This document shows, in pieces, positions 8,984-17,963 of a stretch of 64,000 bases of DNA (position 1 is the stretch's first letter; each line of letters starts with the position of its first letter). The translations under genes were made by a program, and so were the position numbers. The DNA is from Candidatus Burkholderia verschuerenii. GTDB taxonomy: Bacteria; Pseudomonadota; Gammaproteobacteria; Burkholderiales; Burkholderiaceae. A model generated the notes under the pieces. The model saw nothing but the letters and a program-made list of their open reading frames with translations, was not told where the DNA came from and made no database searches. The stretch is taken from positions 1 to 64,000 of the forward strand of contig NZ_LFJJ01000005.1 of the NCBI RefSeq assembly GCF_001189365.1, in the 5' to 3' direction.

Positions 8984-9653
8984 AGTGAGCTACGGCGGCG
9001 TGACGGCGCTGCGGCGCGTCTCGATCGATATCGGGCGCGGCGAGACCGTGCTGCTGGTCGGCGCGAACGGCGCGGGCAAGTCCAGCCTGATCAAGGCGAT
9101 CATCGGCGCGGTGGCGCCGTTCGCGGGCAGCATCGAACTGGAAGGCCGCGATCTGAGGCGTTTGCGCGCCGATCAGCGCGCGCGGTTGGGCATCGGCTAT
9201 TCGCCCGAAGGACGGCGCGTGTTCGCGACCATGTCGGTGCGCGACAACGTGCTGTCGGGCGCGTGCGGCAAGCCTGCCCGCGAGCAGCGCGACGCGTACG
9301 GCTGGCTATGCGAAATCTTCCCGCTGCTGCGCGAGCGCGAGGCGCAGCCGGCGGGCCAGTTGAGCGGCGGGCAGCAACAGATCGTCGCCTTCGCGCGGGC
9401 GATGTGCGCCGCACCGCAAATCCTGCTGCTCGACGAACCGTTCTTCGGCCTCGCGCCGATCTGGATCGCGCGCATCAGCGATGCGATCCGCGAAATCCAG
9501 CGGCGCGGCACGACCATCCTGATGAGCGAGCAGATGGCGCGGCCCGCGCTCAAGCTCGCCACGCGCGGCTATGTGATGCGCGGCGGCGAAGTGCGTCACG
9601 AAGGCGATGTGCAGACGATCAGCGCGCTGGCGCTGAGCGACGAGTATCTCTGA
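8961..9653 (+). CDS. Liv-type ABC transporter ATP-binding protein (LivF-like)
   Basis: A 230-residue ABC ATPase of the LivF family. Walker A is GANGAGKS, the LivF-typical YSPEGRRVFATMSVRDN segment follows, the signature is LSGGQQQI, and Walker B is ILLLDEPFFGLAP. The start at 8961 has GAGGAG at 8949-8954 and overlaps the 3' end of the LivG-like gene by 23 bases; a frame from 8934 would add nine basic residues. It pairs with the LivG-like subunit to power the importer. It is the last gene before the operator at 9688. Confidence 0.88.
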   Translation: MLTVRNIEVSYGGVTALRRVSIDIGRGETVLLVGANGAGKSSLIKAIIGAVAPFAGSIELEGRDLRRLRADQRARLGIGYSPEGRRVFATMSVRDNVLSGACGKPAREQRDAYGWLCEIFPLLREREAQPAGQLSGGQQQIVAFARAMCAAPQILLLDEPFFGLAPIWIARISDAIREIQRRGTTILMSEQMARPALKLATRGYVMRGGEVRHEGDVQTISALALSDEYL

Positions 9654-9687
9654 GCGCGTTGTATCGATCCGCTTGGCCGAAGCAAAA

Positions 9688-9701
9688 ATGAAACGATTCA
9701 T
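9688..9701. promoter_or_regulatory. LacI-family operator O4 (ATGAAACGATTCAT)
   Basis: ATGAAACGATTCAT differs from the perfect palindrome at 4861 at one base. It lies between the ABC operon and the CoA-transferase gene, so the acyl-CoA part of the pathway probably has its own repressed promoter. Confidence 0.65.
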
Positions 9702-9743
9702 CGAACCACCGCAACCGAAACTGAGCCGAAGATGGGGAGACAT

Positions 9744-10918
9744 ATGCAAGACGAGATGCCGCTTGCCGGCACGGTGATCTACGAACTCGGAACCAGCGTG
9801 GCCGCGCCGTACGCGGGGCAGATTCTGGCCGATCTCGGCGCGCGCGTCATCAAGGTGGAGAACCCGGACGGCGGCGATCACGCGCGTCATTGGGGGTCGC
9901 CGTTCTGGAACGACGAATCGGTGACGTATCTGGCGCTCAATCGCGGCAAGGAAAGCATCACCGTCGATTTTTCGGATGCGGGCCAGTGCGAGCGCCTGCG
10001 TCAATCGATCCTCGATGAAGCCGACGGCGTGATCCAGAACCTGCGCCCCGGTTTGCTGGCGAAGTTCGGTCTCGATCCGGAGCGCTTGCTGGCGCAAAAG
10101 CCGTCGCTGATCTGGTGCGACATCGGCGCGTTCGGCCATGTCGGGCCGTTGCAGGGCAAGCCGGGCTACGACCTGCTCGCGCAGGCATCGACGGGCATCA
10201 TGAGCATTACCGGCGAGTCGGAGCGGCCGCCCGTGCGCGTCGGCGTATCGCTGGTGGATCAGGGCTCGGGCATGTGGGCGGTGATCGGCATGCTCTCGCG
10301 GATGCTTTCGCGCGAGCTCGATGGCCGGGGCGGCCGCGTCGCGACCTCGCTGTACGAAACCGGCCTCGCGTGGATGACCGTGCCCGTGGCGACCTACAGC
10401 GCGTCGGGCAAGGTGCCGCGCTCGCACGGCTCGGGACTCGCGCAGATCGTGCCGTATCAGGCGTTCCGCGCCGCCGATTCGTGGCTGATGATCGCCGCCG
10501 GCAACGACGGCCTGTTCGCGCGGCTGGCCCGCGCGCTCGATCGGCCGGAACTGGCGACGGACCCGCGCTACGCGACCAACGCGCAACGCGTGCACAACCG
10601 CGACACGCTGCTGCCGATTCTCGAAGAAGCGATCGCGCGGCACGCCGCCGACGAACTCTCGCAGCGCCTCGACACTGCGGGCGTGCCGAATGCGCCGCTG
10701 CTCGAAGTGGATCGCGTCGCCGCGCATCCGCAGACGGTCGCGCTCGGCATGCTCGAACCCTGCGACGGCGACACGCTGCCGCTGATGGGCGTGGCGATCA
10801 CGCTGGACGGCCGGCGGCCGCGCGCGGGATCGCGCCGGCGCTCGGCGCGCACAACGAGGCGTCCGACGCGCTGGCGGGCGAAACCCTTCATAACTCAGGA
10901 GAGCATTGTGGAAACTGA
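9744..10918 (+). pseudogene. CaiB/BaiF (class III) CoA-transferase, frameshifted near 10830
   Basis: A family III CoA-transferase that would move CoA from an acyl-CoA donor to a carboxylic acid. The catalytic Asp is in GKPGYDLLAQ (Asp143). The N-terminal GTSVAAPYAGQILADLGARVIKVENP is typical. Near 10830, GCGGGATCG appears to lack one G of a run of four. The true C terminus (GIAPALGAHNEASDALAGETL) continues in another frame to the TGA at 10916-10918. Without that correction the frame runs artefactually into the next gene. ATG 9744 follows GGGGAGA; ATG 9732 is an alternative. It probably activates the pathway's carboxylate. Confidence 0.85.
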
Positions 10919-11715
10919 GCTTCAGACGACCTTCGAGACCTTGCGCATCGATCAGCCGCAGGAGCGGGTGCTGCGCGTCACGCTGCATCGGCCGGAATAC
11001 TCCAACGCCATCAACACGCAGATGGGCCGCGATCTGGTCGCGTTCTTCGAACAGTTCGCCTTGTCGTCGCACGGGCAGCGCGTGATCCTGCTGACGGGCG
11101 CGGGCGAGAAGGCGTTCTGCGCGGGCGGCGATCTCAAGGAGCGCAAGGGCATGAGCGATGCCCAATGGCTCGCGCAACACGCGATTTTCGAGCGCATGGT
11201 GCGCGCGATGATCGATTGCCCGGTGCCGCTAATCGGCGCGATCAACGGCGCGGCGTACGGCGGCGGCTGCGAACTGGCGGCGACCTGCGACTTCCTGTAC
11301 GCGGCCGATCACGTGCGCTTCGCGCTCACCGAAGTGACGCTCGGCATCATGCCCGGCGGCGGCGGCACGCAGACCTTGCCGCGCGCGCTCGGCGAACGGC
11401 GCGCGAAGGAACTGATTCTGAGCGGACTGCCGTTTTCCGCGCAGCAGGCGCAGAACTGGGGCTTCGTCAACGAAGTCGTGCCCCGGCGCTGAACTGGCGG
11501 ATCGCGTGATGCAGATCGCGCTGCGCATCGCGGCCAACGCGCCGATCTCCGTGCGTCAGGCCAAGCAGGCGATCCATCGCGGCTTGCAGATGTCGCTGGC
11601 GGACGGCCTCGCCTTCGAAATCGAAGCCTACAACCGCATGGTGCCGACGAAAGACCGCCTCGAAGGCGTGCTGGCCTTCAACGAGAAGCGCAAGCCGGAT
11701 TTCAAGGGCGTTTGA
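10908..11715 (+). pseudogene. enoyl-CoA hydratase/isomerase, frameshifted near 11481
   Basis: A crotonase-family protein of about 268 residues. GTG at 10908 is chosen because AGGAG lies at 10897-10901 and family homology begins just after it; the start overlaps the CoA-transferase stop. The oxyanion-hole segments FCAGGDLKE and AYGGGCELA, and Glu in LTEVTLGIMPGGGG, are present. At 11478-11484 CCCC appears where three C are expected, shifting the frame; the C-terminal part (LADRVMQIALRIAANAPISVRQAKQAI) ends at 11715. In this context methylglutaconyl-CoA hydratase activity is plausible. Confidence 0.83.
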
Positions 11716-11730
11716 GCAAGGAGCCGAGCG

Positions 11731-12675
11731 ATGAACATGAGAGAGCGAAGCGACAAAGCGACAGTGCGCGAAGTCGGATTGCGCGACGGCCTGCAGATGG
11801 TCGGCACGATCCTCACGGCGCAACAGAAGATCGAATGGTGCACGCGCGAGGTCGCGGCGGGCGTGTGGGAAATCGAGGTGACGTCGTTCGTGCCGCCGAA
11901 ACTGGTGCCGCAATTCGGCGATTCGGTCGAGGTGGCGCGCGCGGCGCTCGGCATCGCCGGGTTGCATGCATCGGCGCTGGTGCCGAACCTGAAAGGCGCG
12001 CAGCGCGCCGCCGAAGCGGGTCTGCGCAAGATCGACTTCGTGCTGTCCGCGAGCGACGCGCACAACCAGAAGAACGTGCGGCGCTCGACGGCGGAATCGG
12101 TCGAGGACTTCGGCCGCATCATCGAATGGCGCAAGGAGGCGGCGCCCGATCTGGTGGTGGGCGCGGGCATCGCGACGGCGTTCGGCTGCGCGATCAGCAG
12201 CGAGGTGCGGGCGGATCGCGTGCTCGGCATTCTCGACGAACTGCTCGCGCACGGCGCGGACGAGATCACCATCGCCGATACGGTCGGCTACGCGAATCCG
12301 GCGCAAGTGCGCGCGCTGATGCGCGAGGTGATCGCGCGCGTCGGCGGCCGTCCGCTGACCTGCCATTTTCACGATACGCGCGGCCTCGGCCTCGCCAATG
12401 TCGATGCCGCCGCGCAGACCGGCGTGCGGATTTTCGATGCATCGCTCGGCGGGCTCGGCGGCTGTCCGTTCGCGTCGAACGCGACCGGCAACATCAATAC
12501 GGAAGACTGCGTGTATCTGCTCAAATCGATGGGCCTCGACACCGGCATCGACGTGCGCGCGCTGCTCGAACTGCGCCGCGAGATCGAAACCTGGCTGCCA
12601 GGCGAGCCGTTCGTCGGCGCGATCAGCCGGGCCGGCTTGCCGAAGACCTACGACACGCGCGCAGTGCTCGCCTGA
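11731..12675 (+). CDS. hydroxymethylglutaryl-CoA lyase family protein
   Basis: A 314-residue HMG-CoA-lyase-like TIM-barrel aldolase. Landmarks are EVGLRDGLQ near the N terminus (metal Asp, catalytic Arg), CHFHDTRGLGLAN (metal His pair) and GGLGGCPFA with the mobile-loop Cys, then NATGNINTED. These catalytic residues are present and the frame is intact. The family cleaves HMG-CoA to acetyl-CoA and acetoacetate; some members act on other 3-hydroxy-3-methyl acyl-CoAs such as citramalyl-CoA. It follows the hydratase by 15 bases and precedes the dehydrogenase by 24, so one transcript is likely. Confidence 0.88.
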   Translation: MNMRERSDKATVREVGLRDGLQMVGTILTAQQKIEWCTREVAAGVWEIEVTSFVPPKLVPQFGDSVEVARAALGIAGLHASALVPNLKGAQRAAEAGLRKIDFVLSASDAHNQKNVRRSTAESVEDFGRIIEWRKEAAPDLVVGAGIATAFGCAISSEVRADRVLGILDELLAHGADEITIADTVGYANPAQVRALMREVIARVGGRPLTCHFHDTRGLGLANVDAAAQTGVRIFDASLGGLGGCPFASNATGNINTEDCVYLLKSMGLDTGIDVRALLELRREIETWLPGEPFVGAISRAGLPKTYDTRAVLA

Positions 12676-12699
12676 ACCCCGATTCAACGGACCTTCATC

Positions 12700-13891
12700 A
12701 TGAACCAACTAGCCGAAGCAGCAAACCTGACGGACGTTTCCATTTCGACCGAGCGCGAGGATTACGCCGACCTGCGCGACGCGGTGCGCCGAATCTGCGC
12801 CGATTATCCCGGCGAATACTGGCGTCGGCTCGACGGCTATCCGAGCGAATTCGTGCAGGCGCTCACCGATGCCGGTTTTCTCGGCGCGCTGATCCCCGAG
12901 GAATACGGCGGCGCGGGCCTGCCGTTGCGCGCGGCGGTGGTGATTCTCGAGGAGATCAACGCGAGCGGCTGCGTCGCGAGTCCGGCGCACGCGCAGATGT
13001 ACATCATGGGCACGCTGCTGCGTCACGGCAGCGAGGAGCAGAAGTAGCGCTATCTGCAAGATCGCGTCGGGCGAATTGCGTCTGCAGGCGTTCGGCGTGA
13101 CCGAGCCGACCACTGGGTCCGACACCACGCAACTGAAGACGCGCGCCGAGCGTCGCGTCGACAAGTACATCGTCAACGGCCAAAAGCTGTGGACGTCGCG
13201 CGCGCTGTATTCGGACCTGATGCTGCTGCTGGTGCGCACGACGCCCGTCGAGCAGTGCAAGAAGAAGACTGACGGACTGTCGACGCTGCTGGTCGATCTG
13301 CGCGAGGCGAAGGGTAAGGGCATCGAGATCCGGCCCGTGCAGGCGCTGATCAATCACAACACGACGGAAGTGTTCATCGACAACCTCGAAGTATCGGTCG
13401 AGAATTTGATCGGCGAGGAAGGCCGAGGCTTTCGCTACATTCTCGACGGCATGAACGCGGAGCGCATTCTGGTCGCGCAGGAATGTATCGGCGATGGCCG
13501 CTGGCTGCTCAGGAAAGGCGTCGACTACGCGAACGAGCGCAAGGTTTTCGGCCGGATGATCGGCCAGAATCAGGGCATCTAGTTTCCGCTCGCGCGCGCG
13601 TACATGGAACTCGAAGCCGCCGATCTGATGTCGCGCAAGGCTGCCGCGATGTTCGCCGCCGGTCTGCCGTGCGGCGCGGAAGCCAACATGGCGAAGCTGC
13701 TTGCATCGGAGGCGACCTGGCACGCGGCCGATTCGACCTTGCAGACGCACGGCGGCTTCGGCTATGCGCGCGAATACGACATCGAACGCAAATGGCGCGA
13801 AGTGCGGTTCTATCAGACCGCGCCGATCTCGACCAACCTGATTCTGGCGTTCATCGCCGAACATGTGCTGGGACTGCCGCGCTCGTATTGA
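12700..13891 (+). pseudogene. acyl-CoA dehydrogenase with two stops and a frameshift
   Basis: An FAD-dependent acyl-CoA dehydrogenase of about 396 residues if repaired. Lesion 1 is TAG at 13045-13047 (codon 116), where EEQKQRYL is expected, so CAG to TAG. Lesion 2 is a frame change near 13062 (CTGCAAG, expected Leu-Pro-Lys). Lesion 3 is TAG at 13580-13582 inside NQGI-x-FPLA, where the family has Gln. Conserved parts remain: FGVTEPTTGSDT (FAD/substrate), TLQTHGGFGYAREYDIER and FYQTAPISTN. It would oxidise the CoA thioester before the hydratase step. Three lesions make a functional gene very unlikely unless the assembly is poor here. Confidence 0.87.
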
Positions 13892-13929
13892 TCCGATGCA
13901 ACGAACATCAAAGAGACAAGGAGACACGC

Positions 13930-14991
13930 ATGGCTTTGTTCATGACGGACGCGCAGAAGAAGCCGGGCATGTTCGGGCGCATCCTGACGCCGGATGCCGG
14001 CTGGCTCGCGAAGCAGCCGGTCGAGGCAGCGCTCGAGCCTGACTTGCCGATCGTCGATACGCATCATCACTTGTGGGATTTGCCGGGCAGCCGCTATCTC
14101 GTCGGCGAGTTCGCGGACGATACGGGGACCGGTCACAACATCGTGCAGACGGTCTTTCTGGAATGCCACGCGATGTATCGCAAGGACGGGCCGGAGGCGT
14201 TTCGTCCGGTCGGCGAAACCACCTTCGCGGCGGGGCTCGCGGCGATGAGCGAAAGCGGCAACTACGGGCCGACGCGCGTCGCGCAGGGCATCGTCGGGCT
14301 GGCGGATCTGTCGCTGGGCGAAGCCGTGCGTCCGGTGCTGGAAGCGCATATCCGCGCGGGCGATGGCCGCTTTCGCGGCGTGCGTTACGCGACCGCGTGG
14401 GATGCGAGCGAGGTCATCGGCAACAGCTATACGTCGGATGGTCCGCATATGCTGGCGCGGCCCGAGGTGCGCGCGGGCATCGCGTGTCTCGCGTCGCTCG
14501 GGCTGTCTTACGATGCGTGGGTGTTTCATCCGCAGCTCGGCGATGTCGTCGATCTCGCGCGCGCGATGCCCGATGTGAACATCATCCTCGGACATTGCGG
14601 CGGGCCGCTCGGCTACGGCCCGTACGCGAATCAACGCGACGCGGTGTTCGCCGCGTGGAAGCCGAAGATGGTCGAGCTCGCCGCGCTGCCCAACGTCACC
14701 GTCAAACTCGGCGGCATGATGATGCGGCTCGTCGCGTTCGACTACAACGTCGTCGCGACGTCGCCTTCGTCGGCCGAACTGGCGGAGATGTGGAAGCCGT
14801 ATATCGAAACGTGCATCGAATTGTTCGGACCCGATCGCTGCATGTTCGAGAGCAATTTCCCGGTCGAGAAGATGGGCAGCGGCTATGTGACGCTGTGGAA
14901 CTGCTTCAAGCGAATCACGGCGGGCGCGTCGTCGAGCGAGAAGACCGCGCTGTATTCGGGGACGGCGAAGCGGGTGTATCGGTTGGGGTGA
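13930..14991 (+). CDS. amidohydrolase family 2 (TIM-barrel) protein
   Basis: A 353-residue amidohydrolase-2-type metal-dependent hydrolase. The metal-binding DTHHHLWD lies near residue 43, HCGGP is in the middle and FESNFPVEK near the end supplies a late acidic or metal residue. Such proteins act as lactonases, decarboxylases or dicarboxylate hydrolases. The start at 13930 follows AAGGAG. It is the last gene of the LacI regulon, 38 bases after the dehydrogenase. It may open a lactone or ring upstream of the CoA pathway (inference). The frame is intact. Confidence 0.8.
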   Translation: MALFMTDAQKKPGMFGRILTPDAGWLAKQPVEAALEPDLPIVDTHHHLWDLPGSRYLVGEFADDTGTGHNIVQTVFLECHAMYRKDGPEAFRPVGETTFAAGLAAMSESGNYGPTRVAQGIVGLADLSLGEAVRPVLEAHIRAGDGRFRGVRYATAWDASEVIGNSYTSDGPHMLARPEVRAGIACLASLGLSYDAWVFHPQLGDVVDLARAMPDVNIILGHCGGPLGYGPYANQRDAVFAAWKPKMVELAALPNVTVKLGGMMMRLVAFDYNVVATSPSSAELAEMWKPYIETCIELFGPDRCMFESNFPVEKMGSGYVTLWNCFKRITAGASSSEKTALYSGTAKRVYRLG

Positions 14992-14995
14992 GGGC

Positions 14996-15036
14996 GCGAT
15001 GGGGCAGTGCAGGCAGGCTCAAATCTGCCCCATCGC
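14996..15036. terminator. 12-bp perfect hairpin between convergent genes
   Basis: GCGATGGGGCAG (14996-15007) is exactly complementary to CTGCCCCATCGC (15025-15036), with a 17-base loop. It sits at the junction of two convergent genes and enters the last codons of the YeiH-type gene. It lacks a T-run, so it would act as a weak bidirectional terminator or an RNA 3'-end stabiliser. Confidence 0.5.
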
Positions 15037-16053
15037 CATCTGCACGACGAGACTGCTCGCCGACACCGCCACCCATACACCGAGCCCGAGCAGAATCGGC
15101 CGCACGCCCGTCGCCGCCATGCGTCGCAGATTCGACGACAGCCCGATCGCGGTGAGCGCGACGATGATCATGAATTCGGCGGCATCGTGAATGGCGGGTT
15201 GCACGGCCGACGGAATCGCGCCCGACGTGCGCAGCGCCGATGCAACCAGAAACCACAGAATGAACCACGGAAAGATGCGTGCGAGATTCACGCGTCCCGC
15301 GCCGTTGCGCTTTTCCCGATACGCGACGATCAGCGACAGCGCGATGCAGATTGGGATGATCAGCGTCGCGCGCGTCAGCTTGACGACGGTCGCGTAATCG
15401 CCCGCCGCCTTGCTGTAGCTGTAGCCCGCCGCCACGACCGACGAGGTGTCGTTGATCGCGGTGCCCGCCCACATGCCGAAGCCCGTATCGGACAGATGCA
15501 GCAGATGCCCGAGCGCCGGGAACAGCAGCACCGCGACCAGATTGAACAGGAAGATGGTCGAGATGGCGAACGCGGTTTCGTGATCGTCGGGCTTGACGAT
15601 CGGCGTCACCGCCGCGATGGCCGAGCCGCCGCAGATCGCCGTGCCCACGCCGATCAACAGCTTGAGCCGTCCGCCGACGCCCAGCATCCGTCCCAGCGCC
15701 CACGCCGACACGCCGGCGACCGTGATCGTCACGCTCGTCACGGCAAGCGAATCGAGCCCCGTATGCGCGACTTGCGAAAGCGACAGACCCGCGCCCAACG
15801 CGATGATCGACCATTGCAGCACGTACTTGGACGCGAAGCGGATGCCCGCGTCGAACTGGCCGCCGGGCGAGAACGTGTTACGCACCAGAATGCCCAGAAC
15901 GATGCCGAAAACCGGCCCGCCGATCACCGGCAGCAGCCGCCCGAGCCACAACGCGACACAGCCGATACCGGCGGCGAGCAGCAATCCCGCCCACGTGCGC
16001 GGATGACGCGAGCCGACCGGCAAGGAAGACGCGGCGAGGGAATCGGTGGGCAT
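15019..16053 (-). CDS. YeiH/UPF0324 family putative sulfate/sulfite exporter
   Basis: A 344-residue integral membrane protein of the YeiH (UPF0324) family with about ten hydrophobic helices. Family landmarks are GTAICGGSAIAAV, GMWAGTAINDTSSVVAAG and LTAIGLSSNLRRM. Members are annotated as putative sulfate exporters, and relatives occur next to sulfonate-degradation genes that release sulfite. Here it neighbours a thiosulfate-oxidation module and lies about 12 kb from a sulfolactate sulfo-lyase, so export of sulfite or sulfate is a reasonable inference. The frame is intact and the start at 16053 fits the family. Confidence 0.85.
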   Translation of the reverse strand: MPTDSLAASSLPVGSRHPRTWAGLLLAAGIGCVALWLGRLLPVIGGPVFGIVLGILVRNTFSPGGQFDAGIRFASKYVLQWSIIALGAGLSLSQVAHTGLDSLAVTSVTITVAGVSAWALGRMLGVGGRLKLLIGVGTAICGGSAIAAVTPIVKPDDHETAFAISTIFLFNLVAVLLFPALGHLLHLSDTGFGMWAGTAINDTSSVVAAGYSYSKAAGDYATVVKLTRATLIIPICIALSLIVAYREKRNGAGRVNLARIFPWFILWFLVASALRTSGAIPSAVQPAIHDAAEFMIIVALTAIGLSSNLRRMAATGVRPILLGLGVWVAVSASSLVVQMAMGQI

Positions 16054-16133
16054 GGTTCACGTCCTGTTTTGTGTGGGCGAGTGCCGTCCTCGGGCCTCGG
16101 CCCGAATCGGGGACTACGACAGAAAAAAGCGCG

Positions 16134-17129
16134 TTATCCCGCGTGCGGCGCGGTCTTCGGTTGATACGGCTTGAAACCGTATCGCTCGAAAATGCTCATG
16201 CCTTCAGGAGAACGGATGAAATCGAGCCATCGCCGCGCGGCCTGCGGATGCGGCGCTTGAGCCGTCACCGCGCCCGCATAGATCGCGGTGGTGTTGTCGG
16301 CGTCGGGAATATCGACGTGACTGATCGGATGCCCGGCCTGCTCCTGAAACATGGCTTCGGATTGCCACGTCACGCCGGCTTGCGCTTTTCCCTGCATGAT
16401 CCACAGCGGCGTCTGCCGATGATGAATATGCGTGAGATGCGTCGAGCCATCCTTCACCTTGTCGGTGTAGACGGTCTGCACGAGCGCGTCGCCGCCCGCC
16501 TGCGCGAGCGATGCCTTGATTTGCCGCGCGATGCCTTCGAACTCGGGATTCGGCATGGCGAGACGCGCATCGGGCTTGCCGAGGTCCGCGAGTCCGGCGA
16601 TATGCGTCGGGTTGTCCTTCGCGACCATGATGGTCAGCGTGTTGGTTGCATACGGCACGGCGGGCGCTTTCAGCAGCTTGCGCTCGATCTGCTTGTCGAC
16701 GGCCTTGAGGCCCGCGAGATACACATCGGGCTTCACGGTCCACGTCATATTGCTAACCGTGATGGTGCCGCCGTTCTCCATCTGCTTGACGAGCATGCCG
16801 GGCGGAATCGTCTCCCAGTACACGTGACCGCGATATTCCGGATAGCGCTTCTCGAACGCGCTGACGAGCGGCGCCATCGCGAAGAAGTAATTGCCGCCGA
16901 CATACAACGCGAGCGCGGGATGCTGCGGATCGCCGTGAAAATCGGCCAGATTATCGGCGTCGGGCTCGGTGAAATCGAAGCCGCGCTTCACGGCGTCGTT
17001 GTTGTCGCCGTGCTGCCACGGCGGCGCGATCGAAGCGGTCGGGTCCGCGAATGCCGGCTGCATCGCGAATGCGGTGGCGAGGCTCGCGCTCAGCATCGCG
17101 CGAGCGAGTGTCTTGCGTGATGGCGTCAT
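16134..17129 (-). CDS. extracellular solute-binding protein
   Basis: A 331-residue periplasmic binding protein with a signal peptide (about 1-28, ending QPAFA). The fold resembles molybdate/iron-type binding proteins (FHGDPQHPALALYVGGNYFFAMAPLVSAFEKRYPEYRG, then VAKDNPTHIAGLADLGKPDARLAMPNPEFEG). No permease or ATPase lies beside it, so it may work as an orphan binding protein or ligand sensor. It is co-oriented with the DsrE gene (22 bases) and points away from the divergent cytochrome genes. The ligand is not deducible; a sulfur oxyanion is a guess from context. The frame is intact. Confidence 0.75.
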   Translation of the reverse strand: MTPSRKTLARAMLSASLATAFAMQPAFADPTASIAPPWQHGDNNDAVKRGFDFTEPDADNLADFHGDPQHPALALYVGGNYFFAMAPLVSAFEKRYPEYRGHVYWETIPPGMLVKQMENGGTITVSNMTWTVKPDVYLAGLKAVDKQIERKLLKAPAVPYATNTLTIMVAKDNPTHIAGLADLGKPDARLAMPNPEFEGIARQIKASLAQAGGDALVQTVYTDKVKDGSTHLTHIHHRQTPLWIMQGKAQAGVTWQSEAMFQEQAGHPISHVDIPDADNTTAIYAGAVTAQAPHPQAARRWLDFIRSPEGMSIFERYGFKPYQPKTAPHAG

Positions 17130-17151
17130 GATCGTCTCTCGTGCGCGCGGT

Positions 17152-17712
17152 TCAGAGCGACATCAGCACATAGCCTTCGGATTCGAGCGTCGTGACCGTG
17201 GTCAGACCTGAGAGCGCCAGCGTGACGTCGTTGGACAGCCAGTCGTACTTCAACTGATGCTCGGCCACCGCCTGCGCGCAAACCGACACCGTAATGCCCG
17301 CATCCTTCAGCTCCGCGATCAGCGGCAGATTCGGATTCGGCGTGCCGAATTTCAGGCGATAGTGCGCGTCGTCGAGCGCGAGCGGCGTCGCCGCGCCATA
17401 CGCGACCGCGACAATCTTCAGATGCGAGAGCGGCACGCCCGCCGCCACGTACAGGTTGACGGTGCGCGCCACGCGATCCAGCGCGGGATTCACTTCGTCC
17501 GGCGTCTTCGAGGCTTGCGTCAGCGAAAAGACAATCTTGTAGGAATGCTTGGGATTCGGTTTGAAGGCCGAGTCGCGCATGTAATGGATCTTGCCGTAGT
17601 TGTGGATCGTCGGCGTGGACCAGAAGCCCGGCGTGTCGAAATCCGCTGCCTGCGCGACGACCGATGCCGACATGAACAGCAGCGCCGCGAGGGTTCTTTT
17701 GCTTAAACGCAT
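17152..17712 (-). CDS. periplasmic DsrE family protein
   Basis: A 186-residue protein starting at 17712 (MRLSKRTLAA, GGAGG upstream) with a signal peptide ending near VAQA-AD. The mature part resembles DsrE/DsrF sulfur-carrier proteins: VFSLTQ, a run to HLKIVAVAYGAA, and AGITVSVCAQA with one conserved Cys at 145. In sulfur oxidisers this Cys can carry persulfide or thiosulfonate. It is divergent from the cytochrome/TsdA pair and upstream of the binding protein. A role handling reduced sulfur in the periplasm is an inference. The frame is intact. Confidence 0.75.
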   Translation of the reverse strand: MRLSKRTLAALLFMSASVVAQAADFDTPGFWSTPTIHNYGKIHYMRDSAFKPNPKHSYKIVFSLTQASKTPDEVNPALDRVARTVNLYVAAGVPLSHLKIVAVAYGAATPLALDDAHYRLKFGTPNPNLPLIAELKDAGITVSVCAQAVAEHQLKYDWLSNDVTLALSGLTTVTTLESEGYVLMSL

Positions 17713-17963
17713 GATCACGACCTCCAGGTTCGATTCGATGCGAACGGAGTCTATCGGTCGCGCGGCGATCCAGAAAATACATTCGTGATATGCGATCCAT
17801 GCCTCGAAGGCATGGATCGCCGATCGAGCCCTATCGTCGCATGCGCCGCGCGCGTGGCATAACAAAAAAGCATGCGAGGCATTTCTTATGGGTATTAGTG
17901 CCGCGTCCCGAAGTCTGCGAAGCTTGCAGCGCATTGTTTTGGAACTGCCGGAACAAGACGACG

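Noticed and set aside
9732-11492. Apparent 586-residue CoA-transferase/enoyl-CoA hydratase fusion
   Set aside because: The CoA-transferase C terminus is found in the neighbouring frame with its own stop, and the hydratase has its own GTG start and AGGAG. The fusion is an artefact of a 1-bp loss near 10830.
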